11,583 bases of DNA from DSFT01 sp032249175 (GTDB lineage: Bacteria; Hydrothermota; Hydrothermia; LBFQ01; DSFT01): NCBI GenBank assembly GCA_032249175.1, contig JAVVGK010000038.1, positions 1-11,583 of the forward strand. The letters run 5' to 3'. Below the pieces are notes generated by a model. That model made no database searches, was not told the origin of the DNA, and saw nothing but the letters and a program-made list of their open reading frames with translations. Numbering within the stretch: the stretch's first letter is position 1; every line of letters begins with the position of its first letter. The position numbers and the translations under genes were made by a program. This document shows positions 1-5,680 of this stretch, in pieces.

Positions 1-57
1 TATGCACAAATAATTGATTTTGAAGGAAAGTTTTATAGAAATGATATTGGAATTTGA
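1..57 (+). CDS. purD: C-terminal end of phosphoribosylamine-glycine ligase (PurD), partial
   Basis: Frame 1 reads through from the window edge for 18 codons and stops at TGA 55-57. The residues end in FEGKFYRNDIGI. PurD (GAR synthetase, ATP-grasp, step two of de novo purine synthesis) normally ends in a strand of the form 'I-x-F-(D/E)-G-x-x-Y-R-x-D-I-G', and the match to that tail is good. The rest of the gene lies outside the window, so ATP-grasp residues cannot be checked. The gene converges with the mutase, leaving only 12 bases between the two stop codons. The assignment rests on 18 residues, so it is likely but not certain. Confidence 0.6.
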   Translation, partial: YAQIIDFEGKFYRNDIGI

Positions 58-75
58 AAAAACATTATTTCAAAT
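52..75. terminator. AT-rich inverted repeat between convergent purD and mutase genes
   Basis: The arms ATTTGAAA (52-59) and TTTCAAAT (68-75) are perfect 8-base complements around an 8-base loop. They span both stop codons of a tail-to-tail pair. A bidirectional terminator is plausible, but neither side has a clear U-run, and short inverted repeats are common in such AT-rich DNA. Confidence 0.3.
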
Positions 76-1644
76 CCTATCATATTCACCCCAAACTTCC
101 CTCAAAGCATCCGATATTTCACCAAGTGTAGCCTTATTTTCAATTGCATTTAGTATGTAAGGCATTAAATTCTCATCTGTTTTTGCTTTTTCTTTCAAAT
201 CATTAAGTGCTTTTACATAACTTTTATTTCTTGAATTTTTATATTCCTTTAATCTATTTAAAATTTTTTCAATTGCTTCTTCTGAAAGCCTAAATATCTC
301 TATTTTTTGATTCTCCTCTGTTCTGAAAACATTAACACCTATTATAAATCTCTCTTTATTTTCAATTTCCATTTGATATTTATATGAGCTTTCTGCTATT
401 TCATTTTGAAAATATCCATTTTTTATACATTCAATAGCACCTCCCATTTTTTCAATTTTTTCAATATATTCAAAAACCTTTTCTTCTATTTCATCAGTTA
501 GTTTTTCAATAAAATAACTTCCCGCAAGCGGATCAACAGTATCTGCAACACCTGATTCATAAGCTATAATTTGTTGTGTTCTTAAAGCAATTTTGGCAGA
601 TTTTTCGGTTGGTAAAGCAAGTGCTTCATCATAAGCATTAGTATGGAGACTTTGTGTTCCACCCAGAACAGCTGCTAATGCTTCAATTGTTGTTCTTATA
701 ATGTTATTTTCTGGCTCTTGTGCTGTTAGTGAAGAACCGGCAGTTTGAGTATGAAATCTAAGCTTCATAGAATTTTCATTTTTTGCTTTGAATTTATATT
801 TCATAATTTTAGCCCATATCCTTCTTGCTGCCCTAAATTTAGCAATTTCTTCAAAGAAGTTTATATGTGCATTGAAAAAAAATGATAGTCTTGGGGCAAA
901 TTCATCAACATCAATACCTCTTTTTATTACCTCATTAATATAAGCAATAGCATCAGCAAAAGTAAATGCTAACTCCTGAACTGCATTCGCCCCTGCTTCC
1001 CTATAATGATAACCAGAAATTGATATTGGATTCCATTTTGGCATATATTTGGAGCAAAATTCTATAATGTCTCCAACAAGTCTAACAGACTGCTCAACTG
1101 GATAAATGTAATTTCCTCTTGCAGCAAATTCTTTTAATATATCATTTTGTGTCGTTCCTGACAAGTTTTTAATATCTAAATTTCTTTTTTTTGCTATAAA
1201 TATATAAAATCCAAGAATTATACCAGCTGTTGCATTTATTGTAAATGATGTAGATACTTTATCAAGCTCAATGCCATTAAAAAGAATATCCATATCTAAT
1301 GGATTTGATACAGAAACACCTGCTTTTCCTATTTCTCCTTCACTAAATGGATTATCAGGATCATAACCAAGTTGTGTAGGTAAGTCAAATGCTGTTGAAA
1401 GTCCAGTTTGTCCCTCGCTTATTAAAAATTTAAATCTTTCATTTGTTTCTTCAGCACTACCATAGCCTGCATATTGTCTCATAGTCCATAATTTTCCCCT
1501 ATACATATTAGAATATATACCTCTTGTAAATGGAAATTCTCCTGGCTTTCCAAGCTTTTCATCCTCCTTAAAGTCTTTTAAATCTTCTTTCGTATATAGC
1601 TCCTTAATTTCAATACCTGATGTTGTTATAAATTTTCTTTTCAT
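70..1644 (-). CDS. Methylmalonyl-CoA mutase, large (catalytic, TIM-barrel) subunit without B12 domain
   Basis: The 524-residue product matches the CoA-binding barrel of B12-dependent acyl-CoA mutases, which interconvert (R)-methylmalonyl-CoA and succinyl-CoA in propionate metabolism. Visible family blocks are TRGIYSNMY (40-48), WTMRQYAGYG (53-62), GTTQNDILKEF (163-173), ISISGYHYREAGA (207-219), APRLSFFF (250-257) and GGTQSLHTNAYDEALALPT (328-346). Tyr58, Arg176 and His213 sit at the spacing of Propionibacterium MutB Tyr89, Arg207 and His244 (118 and 37 residues apart). This favours methylmalonyl-CoA over isobutyryl-CoA (Phe/Gln) or 2-hydroxyisobutyryl-CoA (Ile/Asp). The protein ends at the WGEYDRI tail, so the cobalamin-binding DxHxxG domain must be a separate subunit encoded elsewhere. 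The ATG at 1644 is preceded by the promoter-like motif at 1653-1663. It lies 34 bases after Uma2. Confidence 0.93.
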   Translation of the reverse strand: MKRKFITTSGIEIKELYTKEDLKDFKEDEKLGKPGEFPFTRGIYSNMYRGKLWTMRQYAGYGSAEETNERFKFLISEGQTGLSTAFDLPTQLGYDPDNPFSEGEIGKAGVSVSNPLDMDILFNGIELDKVSTSFTINATAGIILGFYIFIAKKRNLDIKNLSGTTQNDILKEFAARGNYIYPVEQSVRLVGDIIEFCSKYMPKWNPISISGYHYREAGANAVQELAFTFADAIAYINEVIKRGIDVDEFAPRLSFFFNAHINFFEEIAKFRAARRIWAKIMKYKFKAKNENSMKLRFHTQTAGSSLTAQEPENNIIRTTIEALAAVLGGTQSLHTNAYDEALALPTEKSAKIALRTQQIIAYESGVADTVDPLAGSYFIEKLTDEIEEKVFEYIEKIEKMGGAIECIKNGYFQNEIAESSYKYQMEIENKERFIIGVNVFRTEENQKIEIFRLSEEAIEKILNRLKEYKNSRNKSYVKALNDLKEKAKTDENLMPYILNAIENKATLGEISDALREVWGEYDRI

Positions 1645-1652
1645 ACTGATTT

Positions 1653-1663
1653 AAATTTTAAAG
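1653..1663 (-). promoter_or_regulatory. Putative -10/leaderless promoter motif of the mutase gene
   Basis: The minus strand reads CTTTAAAATTT, with TAAAAT ending 10 bases before the ATG. This is the least exact of the seven copies, the 12th base being A rather than T. It lies in the 34-base gap after the Uma2 stop, so the mutase may have its own promoter. I see no clear -35 hexamer. Confidence 0.45.
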
Positions 1664-1678
1664 TGAAGTTTACTTTAA

Positions 1679-2221
1679 TTATTCAAAAAAATCCCCAACA
1701 TTTAACTCCAAATTTAAAATTTGTGATTTTACCAATCCTTTCTTTGCTTTTGAAATAATTTCAAAGCCATTTTCAGAATTTAAGTAAATTTCAAATGTTT
1801 TTGATTTTGGGTCTATTATCCAATACTCTTTAACTCCATATTTTTCATAAACTTCTTTCTTTTCTATTAGGTCATAATAAGCTGTTGATGGTGAAATTAT
1901 TTCAATAACAATATCAGGTGTTCCTTCAATTCCCTTTTCACTAACTTTTGCTTTTGAATTTTTTAAAATAACTACAATATCAGGTTGATAAACATTCTCA
2001 TTATCTAAATAGACATCAAAAGGTGCTATAAAAACCTTTCCATTTTTTCTCTTTTCTATATTTTCATACAAAATCAAAAAGACCTTTTTTTCAACTTCCT
2101 GATGATAATAACTAGGTGCTGGACTCATAATTAACGCTCCTTTTATAAGTTGATAAGGACTACCCTCAGGTAATTTTTCATAATCTTTAATTGTTAATTT
2201 TTTTTCTTTTAATTCTAGCAT
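1679..2221 (-). CDS. Uma2 family (DUF820) PD-(D/E)XK nuclease-fold protein
   Basis: The 180-residue protein carries the Uma2 layout. There is an N-terminal 'xDYEKLPEGSPYQLIKGALIMSPAPSYYHQEV' region (12-43), YQPDIVVI with Asp81, then TPDIVIEIISPST with Glu107, and YEKYGVKEYWIIDPKS (125-140). These are the acidic residues and following lysine region of a restriction-endonuclease-like fold. The biological role of Uma2 proteins is not established. They are often present in many copies, especially in cyanobacteria and some thermophiles. The frame extends upstream to a GTG at 2284, but I prefer the ATG at 2221. The family N-terminus begins there, and the ATG sits 7 bases downstream of the TAAAAT motif also seen at other genes. 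It is divergent from the nucleotidyltransferase-fold gene at 2300. Confidence 0.85.
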   Translation of the reverse strand: MLELKEKKLTIKDYEKLPEGSPYQLIKGALIMSPAPSYYHQEVEKKVFLILYENIEKRKNGKVFIAPFDVYLDNENVYQPDIVVILKNSKAKVSEKGIEGTPDIVIEIISPSTAYYDLIEKKEVYEKYGVKEYWIIDPKSKTFEIYLNSENGFEIISKAKKGLVKSQILNLELNVGDFFE

Positions 2222-2225
2222 TTTT

Positions 2226-2237
2226 AAAATTTTAAAG
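2226..2237 (-). promoter_or_regulatory. Putative -10/leaderless promoter motif of the Uma2 gene
   Basis: The minus strand reads CTTTAAAATTTT followed by AAAA and the ATG at 2221, so TAAAAT ends 7 bases before the start. The motif would lie inside the coding region if translation began at the upstream GTG (2284), which supports the shorter gene. Confidence 0.5.
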
Positions 2238-2283
2238 CTTATTTTAAATTCTTGTTGCAATGCATTCACCCTTAAACTCTTCA

Positions 2284-2297
2284 CTTTAAAATTTTCA
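2284..2297 (+). promoter_or_regulatory. Putative -10/leaderless promoter motif of the nucleotidyltransferase-fold gene
   Basis: The 14 bases CTTTAAAATTTTCA are followed by TT and the ATG at 2300, so TAAAAT ends 7 bases before the start. No Shine-Dalgarno sequence fits in the remaining space. The facing copy for Uma2 is about 50 bases away on the other strand. Confidence 0.5.
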
Positions 2298-2299
2298 TT

Positions 2300-2935
2300 A
2301 TGGAAAAAGAAGTTGAAAAAATTTTGGATTTTTACAAAAATAATATAATTTCATTATATCTTTATGGAAGCTATGCTGTTGGTGACCAAATTGAAGGAAT
2401 TTCAGATTACAATTTCTTTTTAGTTCTTCAAAAGTACAATTTTAGTAAAGAATTGTTTTTAAAATTTCCTCCATTTATATTTACAAAAGATGAGCTTATT
2501 TCATCAACAGATACTTTTCCTATTGAATTGCTTGATATTAAAGAAAGGGGATTATTATTGTTTGGAAATGATATTTTAAGTGAAATTGAAATTAAAGAAA
2601 ATGATTTAAGAAATCAAATTGAAAGGGAGCTAAAAGAAAAGCTTGTCAATTTCAGAAGAATTTTAAATGCCAATGACAGGCATATACCAACTTTTCTTTT
2701 TAGAATTTACAAATCCCTAACACCCATTTTAAGAGCAATTTTATATCTTAATAAGTTAAATAGACCTAAGAAACGAATTTATATTTATTATGAAATTTCA
2801 AAATTTTTTGATTTTGACTATCACTTGTTTTTAAAAATTGAGGAAACAATAAGAAATAATTCAATTGAAAATTTAAACGAATTTGTTTTTCAATTTTATG
2901 AATTTTTAGAAAGAATTTCTAAAAAGTATTGGTAA
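2300..2935 (+). CDS. Nucleotidyltransferase-fold protein with helical C-terminal domain
   Basis: The N-terminal part of this 211-residue protein has the minimal nucleotidyltransferase signature: YLYGSYAVGD (Gly23-Ser24) followed by ISDYNFFLVL. Asp36 takes the first acidic position, but the second is Asn38. Residues 72-95 (TFPIELLDIKERGLLLFGND) and the basic helix LRNQIERELKEKLVNFRR (103-120) resemble a conserved family of uncharacterised proteins in which, as I recall, D-x-N is usual. If so, the Asn is a family trait and not decay. The C-terminal half is predicted helical (substrate-binding or HEPN-like; inferred). Whether it transfers nucleotides is unknown. No HEPN or MNT partner gene is adjacent. 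Its last 40 bases overlap the convergent glycosyltransferase gene. Confidence 0.75.
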   Translation: MEKEVEKILDFYKNNIISLYLYGSYAVGDQIEGISDYNFFLVLQKYNFSKELFLKFPPFIFTKDELISSTDTFPIELLDIKERGLLLFGNDILSEIEIKENDLRNQIERELKEKLVNFRRILNANDRHIPTFLFRIYKSLTPILRAILYLNKLNRPKKRIYIYYEISKFFDFDYHLFLKIEETIRNNSIENLNEFVFQFYEFLERISKKYW

Positions 2936-3999
2936 TACAAATTTCCATTCTTTTCATAATCAAAATAATTATTTGAAAACTCAAAAGCTCTTTTTGAATA
3001 ATCAAAAAATAAATTTTCATTTTCAAATAGCAAAATAATTTTCTCAATCATTTCATTTAAATTTTTAACCTTAAACCCAACCTTATATCTTTCAAGAATT
3101 GAATAATCATCGTTTAAACAAATAGGAACATTTCCTCTCATCATAGCTTGAATAATAACATTTGGTATCCCTTCACCTTCACTTTTACTTGTGCTTAGAA
3201 TTATCCAAGTTTTTTCAAGAATTTTATTTATTTCTTCATTTTTAAGTTTTCCAAGGAATTTGAAATTTTCAATTTTTTCGTATCCTTCAATTAAATTTAA
3301 ATCGCCATAACCAATCATTAAAAATTTATAATTTTTTAGCCTTTGGGCTATTTCAATGAAAAGTTGTGGATTTTTCCATTTTGTAATTTGACCAATCCAA
3401 ACAACAATTTTTTCGCTTTTTTTTGGATAATTTTCTATCCTAAATTGAAGATTTGGAATAATAATAGCATCTCTTTTCCATATTTTTTTCGCTTCATTTC
3501 TTTGAAATTCATTTTGAACAATAATTAAATGTGAATTTCTTATTCCAATTTGGACAAGGAAATCTAATATCAGAAATGGAAAAAATAACAACATTTTTTT
3601 AAGAAAATTCCTTTTGCTATAAAAAAGTTTTGATATATGTTTAAATTTTCTTAAACCCTCTTGAGCATTTGAATTGAAAATGTAAGGTTTTTTTGTTAAA
3701 AATGCTAAGAACAATAAATAACTCCTACCTCTTGTATAAACTAAATCAAATTCTAAATTTTTAATAAAATTCAAAACTTGAAAAAAATTTAAAAAAACAT
3801 TATTCCTTTCTTTAAGCAAATAAACTTCAAAATTATCATTTTCTTTAAAATTCCTTGGCTCTTTACTTAAAGAAACATAAATAATTTTAAATCCTTTTTG
3901 AGATAAAAATTTTGCTATCAAATAGCTTTGATAAATTGAGCCTGTTATATTAGCATATTCATCATTGTAGTAATTTTCAGAAAGAAATAATACCTTCAT
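2896..3999 (-). CDS. GT4-type (GT-B fold) glycosyltransferase
   Basis: The 367-residue protein starts MKVLFLSENYYNDEYANITG, a typical GT-B N-terminal strand and acceptor-site loop. A hydrophobic or amphipathic stretch (133-151) may associate with the membrane. The donor domain begins near 197 with VVWIGQITKWKNP, the 'G(x)KNP' element of GT4. GYGDLNLIEGY (230-240) and FLGKLKNEEI (248-257) follow, then EGEGIPNVIIQAMMRGNVPI (274-293), the EX7E region. Here Glu276 is present but the second glutamate is Gln284. The protein probably transfers a sugar from a nucleotide donor to a surface glycan or lipid; donor and acceptor cannot be told. It is the last gene of a four-gene operon and overlaps ogt by 23 bases. 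No Shine-Dalgarno is visible, so translation is probably coupled. Its 3' end overlaps the convergent gene at 2935 by 40 bases. Confidence 0.85.
   Translation of the reverse strand: MKVLFLSENYYNDEYANITGSIYQSYLIAKFLSQKGFKIIYVSLSKEPRNFKENDNFEVYLLKERNNVFLNFFQVLNFIKNLEFDLVYTRGRSYLLFLAFLTKKPYIFNSNAQEGLRKFKHISKLFYSKRNFLKKMLLFFPFLILDFLVQIGIRNSHLIIVQNEFQRNEAKKIWKRDAIIIPNLQFRIENYPKKSEKIVVWIGQITKWKNPQLFIEIAQRLKNYKFLMIGYGDLNLIEGYEKIENFKFLGKLKNEEINKILEKTWIILSTSKSEGEGIPNVIIQAMMRGNVPICLNDDYSILERYKVGFKVKNLNEMIEKIILLFENENLFFDYSKRAFEFSNNYFDYEKNGNLYYQYFLEILSKNS
2906..2922. repeat. Short inverted repeat in the overlap of two convergent genes
   Basis: TTAGAAA (2906-2912) and TTTCTAA (2916-2922) form a 7-base AT-rich stem with loop GAA, inside the 40-base tail overlap of the nucleotidyltransferase-fold and glycosyltransferase genes. 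It may help termination on either strand, but it is weak and lacks a U-run. Confidence 0.2.
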
Positions 4000-4429
4000 G
4001 TCTTAAAAGGATTTTTTTTATTTCAATTGAAGGTGTATAGCCTCCAATTCCTGATTTTGAAATTACTCTATGACAAGGAACAAAAATTGGAATTTCATTT
4101 AAGCTTAAAATTCTACCAACATATCTTGGAAACTTTGAAAAATCAGAATAATATAAAAATTTTCCAAATGGAATTTTTAGTGTTTTTTTTAGAATTGGAT
4201 TTAATGAATTGTAATCTATAAATTCAAAAGGATACCAAATTTTTTTCTCAAAATAATCAATTAAAAATTTTTCAGCTTTTTCAAGGACTTCACATTTGCT
4301 TTCAATAAAGTGAAAATTTACATTTTCATAACTTAAAAAAACCAATCTCCTTAAATAATTTCCATTTGATAAAATTAAAACATTTCCAATTGGTAAATTA
4401 TAAACAACTTTTCCTTTTATAAAACTCAC
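3977..4429 (-). CDS. ogt: Methylated-DNA-[protein]-cysteine S-methyltransferase (O6-alkylguanine-DNA alkyltransferase)
   Basis: The 150-residue repair protein removes O6-alkyl groups from guanine by irreversible transfer to its own cysteine. The active-site signature is IFVPCHRVISKSGIGGYTPS (115-134) with Cys119 in PCHR, preceded by the helix-turn-helix region IPFGKFLYYSDFSK (86-99) and VGRILSLNEIPI (104-115). C-terminal KKILLRHEG (138-146) is also typical. The length suits a stand-alone Ogt without the Ada regulatory domain. The conserved AVG of the recognition helix reads YVG here. Translation appears to begin at GTG 4427-4429, since the conserved N-terminal strand starts soon after, and the gene overlaps the glutaredoxin-like gene by 32 bases. 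No strong Shine-Dalgarno is visible, so reinitiation from the upstream gene is likely. Confidence 0.92.
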   Translation of the reverse strand: MSFIKGKVVYNLPIGNVLILSNGNYLRRLVFLSYENVNFHFIESKCEVLEKAEKFLIDYFEKKIWYPFEFIDYNSLNPILKKTLKIPFGKFLYYSDFSKFPRYVGRILSLNEIPIFVPCHRVISKSGIGGYTPSIEIKKILLRHEGIISF

Positions 4430-4694
4430 TTAACTTTTCTTCACTTACATTTAGTTTTTGAATCAATTCAAAGTCAGACGGCTCAATTAAATAAGAGCCA
4501 TCCTCAAAGAATACAATAGGTATTTTGTACTTTTTGGCTAATTTAACAACTAATTCTCTTGCTTTTTCATCCTTGCCGCTATCAACCCACTCGTAATCAA
4601 TTTTTAAAAATTCTAATAATTTTAAAACCCTTACAGTATCAGGACACCAAAGTTCCCCAAATATCCATACTTTACTCAAAGATTTGGTAGTCAT
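4398..4694 (-). CDS. Glutaredoxin/mycoredoxin-like monothiol protein (CPDT)
   Basis: The 98-residue protein has a thioredoxin-like fold. VWIFGELWCPDTVRVLKLLEFL (9-30) gives the first strand, active site and helix. The cis-proline loop is KIPIVFFEDGSYLIEPSDFEL (57-77, cis-Pro59), close to the 'VPTVVFxDGxxLxEP' pattern of NrdH/mycoredoxin-type proteins. The active site is Cys17-Pro-Asp-Thr20, so the second cysteine of the usual C-P-x-C is missing and only a monothiol mechanism is possible at this site. A further Cys97 lies near the C-terminus. I chose ATG 4694; a TTG at 4712 would add six residues but begins well before the first beta strand. The gene overlaps its upstream neighbour by 23 bases and ogt by 32. 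A thiol-redox or iron-sulfur role is inferred from the family only. Confidence 0.75.
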   Translation of the reverse strand: MTTKSLSKVWIFGELWCPDTVRVLKLLEFLKIDYEWVDSGKDEKARELVVKLAKKYKIPIVFFEDGSYLIEPSDFELIQKLNVSEEKLSEFYKRKSCL

Positions 4695-4998
4695 CCTTAA
4701 TAATAGTTCCAATTTTTCTAACCTTACTTAAAAAATCATCTGCTTTTTTACTTCTCTTTTTAAATTCATCATATGTCCATCCAATTACTTCTATATGTGG
4801 AAATAATGAGCTTACTGAAAAGATATAAGCTTGTCTTTTTTCCATATTTGTTGAAAATTCCTCTGAGATTATAAGTAAATTAGCTTCTTCATCATCTATA
4901 CCACTTTTGTATAAAACAGCTGTATATTTTTTTAATCTCAAAAGTTCCAAAAGTTTCTTCGCATCTTGTAAAGTTTCTTCAAAGGTAATTTTAATCAT
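4672..4998 (-). CDS. Degenerate nucleotidyltransferase-fold (MNT-like) protein, likely non-catalytic
   Basis: The protein has 108 residues. It aligns by eye with small MNT-type nucleotidyltransferases. VLYKSG (28-33) takes the place of 'xxFGSRARG', EEANLLIISEEF (37-48) that of 'SDIDLLVVSxxF', and IEVIGWTYDEFKKRSKKADDFLSKVRKIGTIIKDD (69-103) the 'vDvlvyTpeEFeel...flrealeeGvvl' end. The catalytic Gly-Ser has become Lys-Ser and the two aspartates have become Glu38 and Asn40, so metal binding and transfer are unlikely. It may be a regulatory or structural remnant. It is the first gene of the four-gene operon, with the promoter-like motif 7 bases from its ATG, and its stop codon overlaps the glutaredoxin-like gene. 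The fold assignment is inference and function is unknown. Confidence 0.6.
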   Translation of the reverse strand: MIKITFEETLQDAKKLLELLRLKKYTAVLYKSGIDDEEANLLIISEEFSTNMEKRQAYIFSVSSLFPHIEVIGWTYDEFKKRSKKADDFLSKVRKIGTIIKDDYQIFE

Positions 4999-5064
4999 AG
5001 TGAAAATTTTAAAGCATAAATTATATTCGTTTTTACCTTGTCCAATAATTCTATAACCATTTAT
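4996..5064 (-). repeat. 69-base promoter-region repeat, copy A
   Basis: This segment, including the start codon of the 108-residue protein gene, matches 7790-7858 without gaps at 56 of 69 positions by hand count. The best blocks are the 14-base start-proximal motif and the distal 29 bases (5036-5064), which match at 25 of 29. On the minus strand the distal block contains GAATTATTGGACAAGG. It may be a shared operator or upstream promoter element, or a duplicated intergenic unit. Confidence 0.6.
5001..5014 (-). promoter_or_regulatory. Putative -10/leaderless promoter motif of the four-gene operon
   Basis: The minus strand reads CTTTAAAATTTTCA, then CT and the ATG at 4998, placing TAAAAT 7 bases before the start. 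A TATAAT also occurs at 5020-5025, but it is not conserved in the sister promoter near 7820. Confidence 0.55.
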
Positions 5065-5066
5065 AA

Positions 5067-5083
5067 TTAAGACTTTGGCTTAA
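5067..5083 (-). terminator. Hairpin downstream of the TetR gene
   Basis: On the plus strand TTAAG-AC-TTT-GG-CTTAA folds into a 5-base stem, one A.G mismatch and a closing C-G pair. It begins 6 bases after the TetR stop on the minus strand. It could end the TetR transcript before the next promoter. Its 15-base core (5068-5082) matches the hairpin at 7890-7904 at 13 of 15 positions. Confidence 0.35.
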
Positions 5084-5089
5084 AAATGC

Positions 5090-5650
5090 CTATTTGAATT
5101 TATTTAAATTCTCAATTATATAATTTAATTTTTCCTCAATTGTTAATTCTTCATTTTGTGCAATTTGTCTAACGGAGCCTGCAAGTGAATTATAAATGAA
5201 TTTTAAATCTCCTTTTAAAATGTTTTTGTTTATACAAGCTTCTATTAGCGAATAGTAAATTTCATTTTCCTGATTTATCAATTTTCTTATTTCTTTGTTA
5301 TTAAACGCTTTCGTGAATTTAGAAATAAACTTAAATAATTTTGGATTCTCTTTTGTAAATTCTAAATGAGTTTTTATAACTTCAATCAAACTCTCATAAG
5401 GTTTATCATAATCTAAATTAATAGTTTTCATTTTTGAAATCATTTTTTTCCAACCACTAATTAAAATTTCCTTTATTATGTCTTCTTTTGATTTAAAGTA
5501 ATAATATATTGATGAACTTCCAAAACCCGATTTTTTTGCAATTTCTTCAATAGAAACATCAACAATACCTTTTTCTAAGCATAAATCTATAACTGCGTTT
5601 ATAATTTCATTTTTTTTCCATTCCCTTTGTTTTTCCTTAATGCTCTTCAT
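5090..5650 (-). CDS. TetR/AcrR family transcriptional regulator
   Basis: The 186-residue protein has an N-terminal TetR DNA-binding domain. The first helix is EIINAVIDLCLEKGIVDVSI (15-34). EEIAKKSGFGSSSIYYYFKSKEDI (35-58) then gives the helix-turn-helix and the signature 'G-x-S-x-x-x-x-Y-Y-Y-F-x-x-K-x-x-I'. The remaining ~120 residues are helical and form the ligand-binding and dimerisation domain, which is too divergent to name a ligand. It follows the OmpA gene after a 30-base gap that contains a strong GC-rich hairpin, and it has neither the CTTTAAAATTTT motif nor a normal Shine-Dalgarno. It therefore probably depends on read-through from the SDR-OmpA unit. Its neighbours (enoyl reductase-like SDR, acyl-CoA dehydrogenase) make a fatty-acid or envelope-lipid regulator a reasonable guess, not more. 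Confidence 0.88.
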   Translation of the reverse strand: MKSIKEKQREWKKNEIINAVIDLCLEKGIVDVSIEEIAKKSGFGSSSIYYYFKSKEDIIKEILISGWKKMISKMKTINLDYDKPYESLIEVIKTHLEFTKENPKLFKFISKFTKAFNNKEIRKLINQENEIYYSLIEACINKNILKGDLKFIYNSLAGSVRQIAQNEELTIEEKLNYIIENLNKFK

Positions 5651-5660
5651 AGTTTAAATT

Positions 5661-5675
5661 GCCCCCAAAGGGGGC
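5661..5675 (-). terminator. GC-rich hairpin between the OmpA and TetR genes
   Basis: GCCCCC-AAA-GGGGGC is a perfect 6-base all-GC stem with a 3-base loop, outstanding in this AT-rich sequence. It starts 5 bases after the OmpA stop and ends 10 bases before the TetR ATG. No proper U-run follows it on the minus strand (AATTTAAACT). It could be a weak terminator or attenuator, an mRNA 3'-end stabiliser, or a structure that limits TetR translation. One arm's G-run is the only SD-like sequence near the TetR start. Confidence 0.55.
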
Positions 5676-5680
5676 TAAAA

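Noticed and set aside
70..1644. Isobutyryl-CoA or 2-hydroxyisobutyryl-CoA mutase
   Set aside because: Position 58 is Tyr (not Phe or Ile), position 176 is Arg (not Gln), and the FDLPT segment is preceded by Ala where the hydroxy-acid mutase has Asp.
2222..2284. GTG at 2284 as start of the Uma2 gene (21 extra residues)
   Set aside because: The extension contains the promoter motif, reaches into the divergent promoter and lies outside the family's N-terminus; ATG 2221 fits better.
3343..3528. 61-codon open frame on the plus strand
   Set aside because: It is fully antisense to the glycosyltransferase donor domain, has a low-complexity Phe/Asn-rich product and no start signal; a shadow of AT-rich coding DNA.
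4027..4221. 64-codon open frame on the plus strand
   Set aside because: It is antisense to ogt, which has clear catalytic motifs; no promoter motif and no recognisable product.
2300..4998. HEPN/MNT toxin-antitoxin system from the two nucleotidyltransferase-fold genes
   Set aside because: The two genes lie on opposite strands in separate units, neither has an adjacent HEPN partner with an RxxxxH motif, and one has lost its catalytic residues.
5020..5047. Classical sigma70 promoter: TATAAT (5020-5025) with TTGGAC upstream on the minus strand
   Set aside because: The spacer is only 14 bases and TATAAT is not kept in the homologous promoter at 7790-7858, whereas CTTTAAAATTTT is kept exactly.
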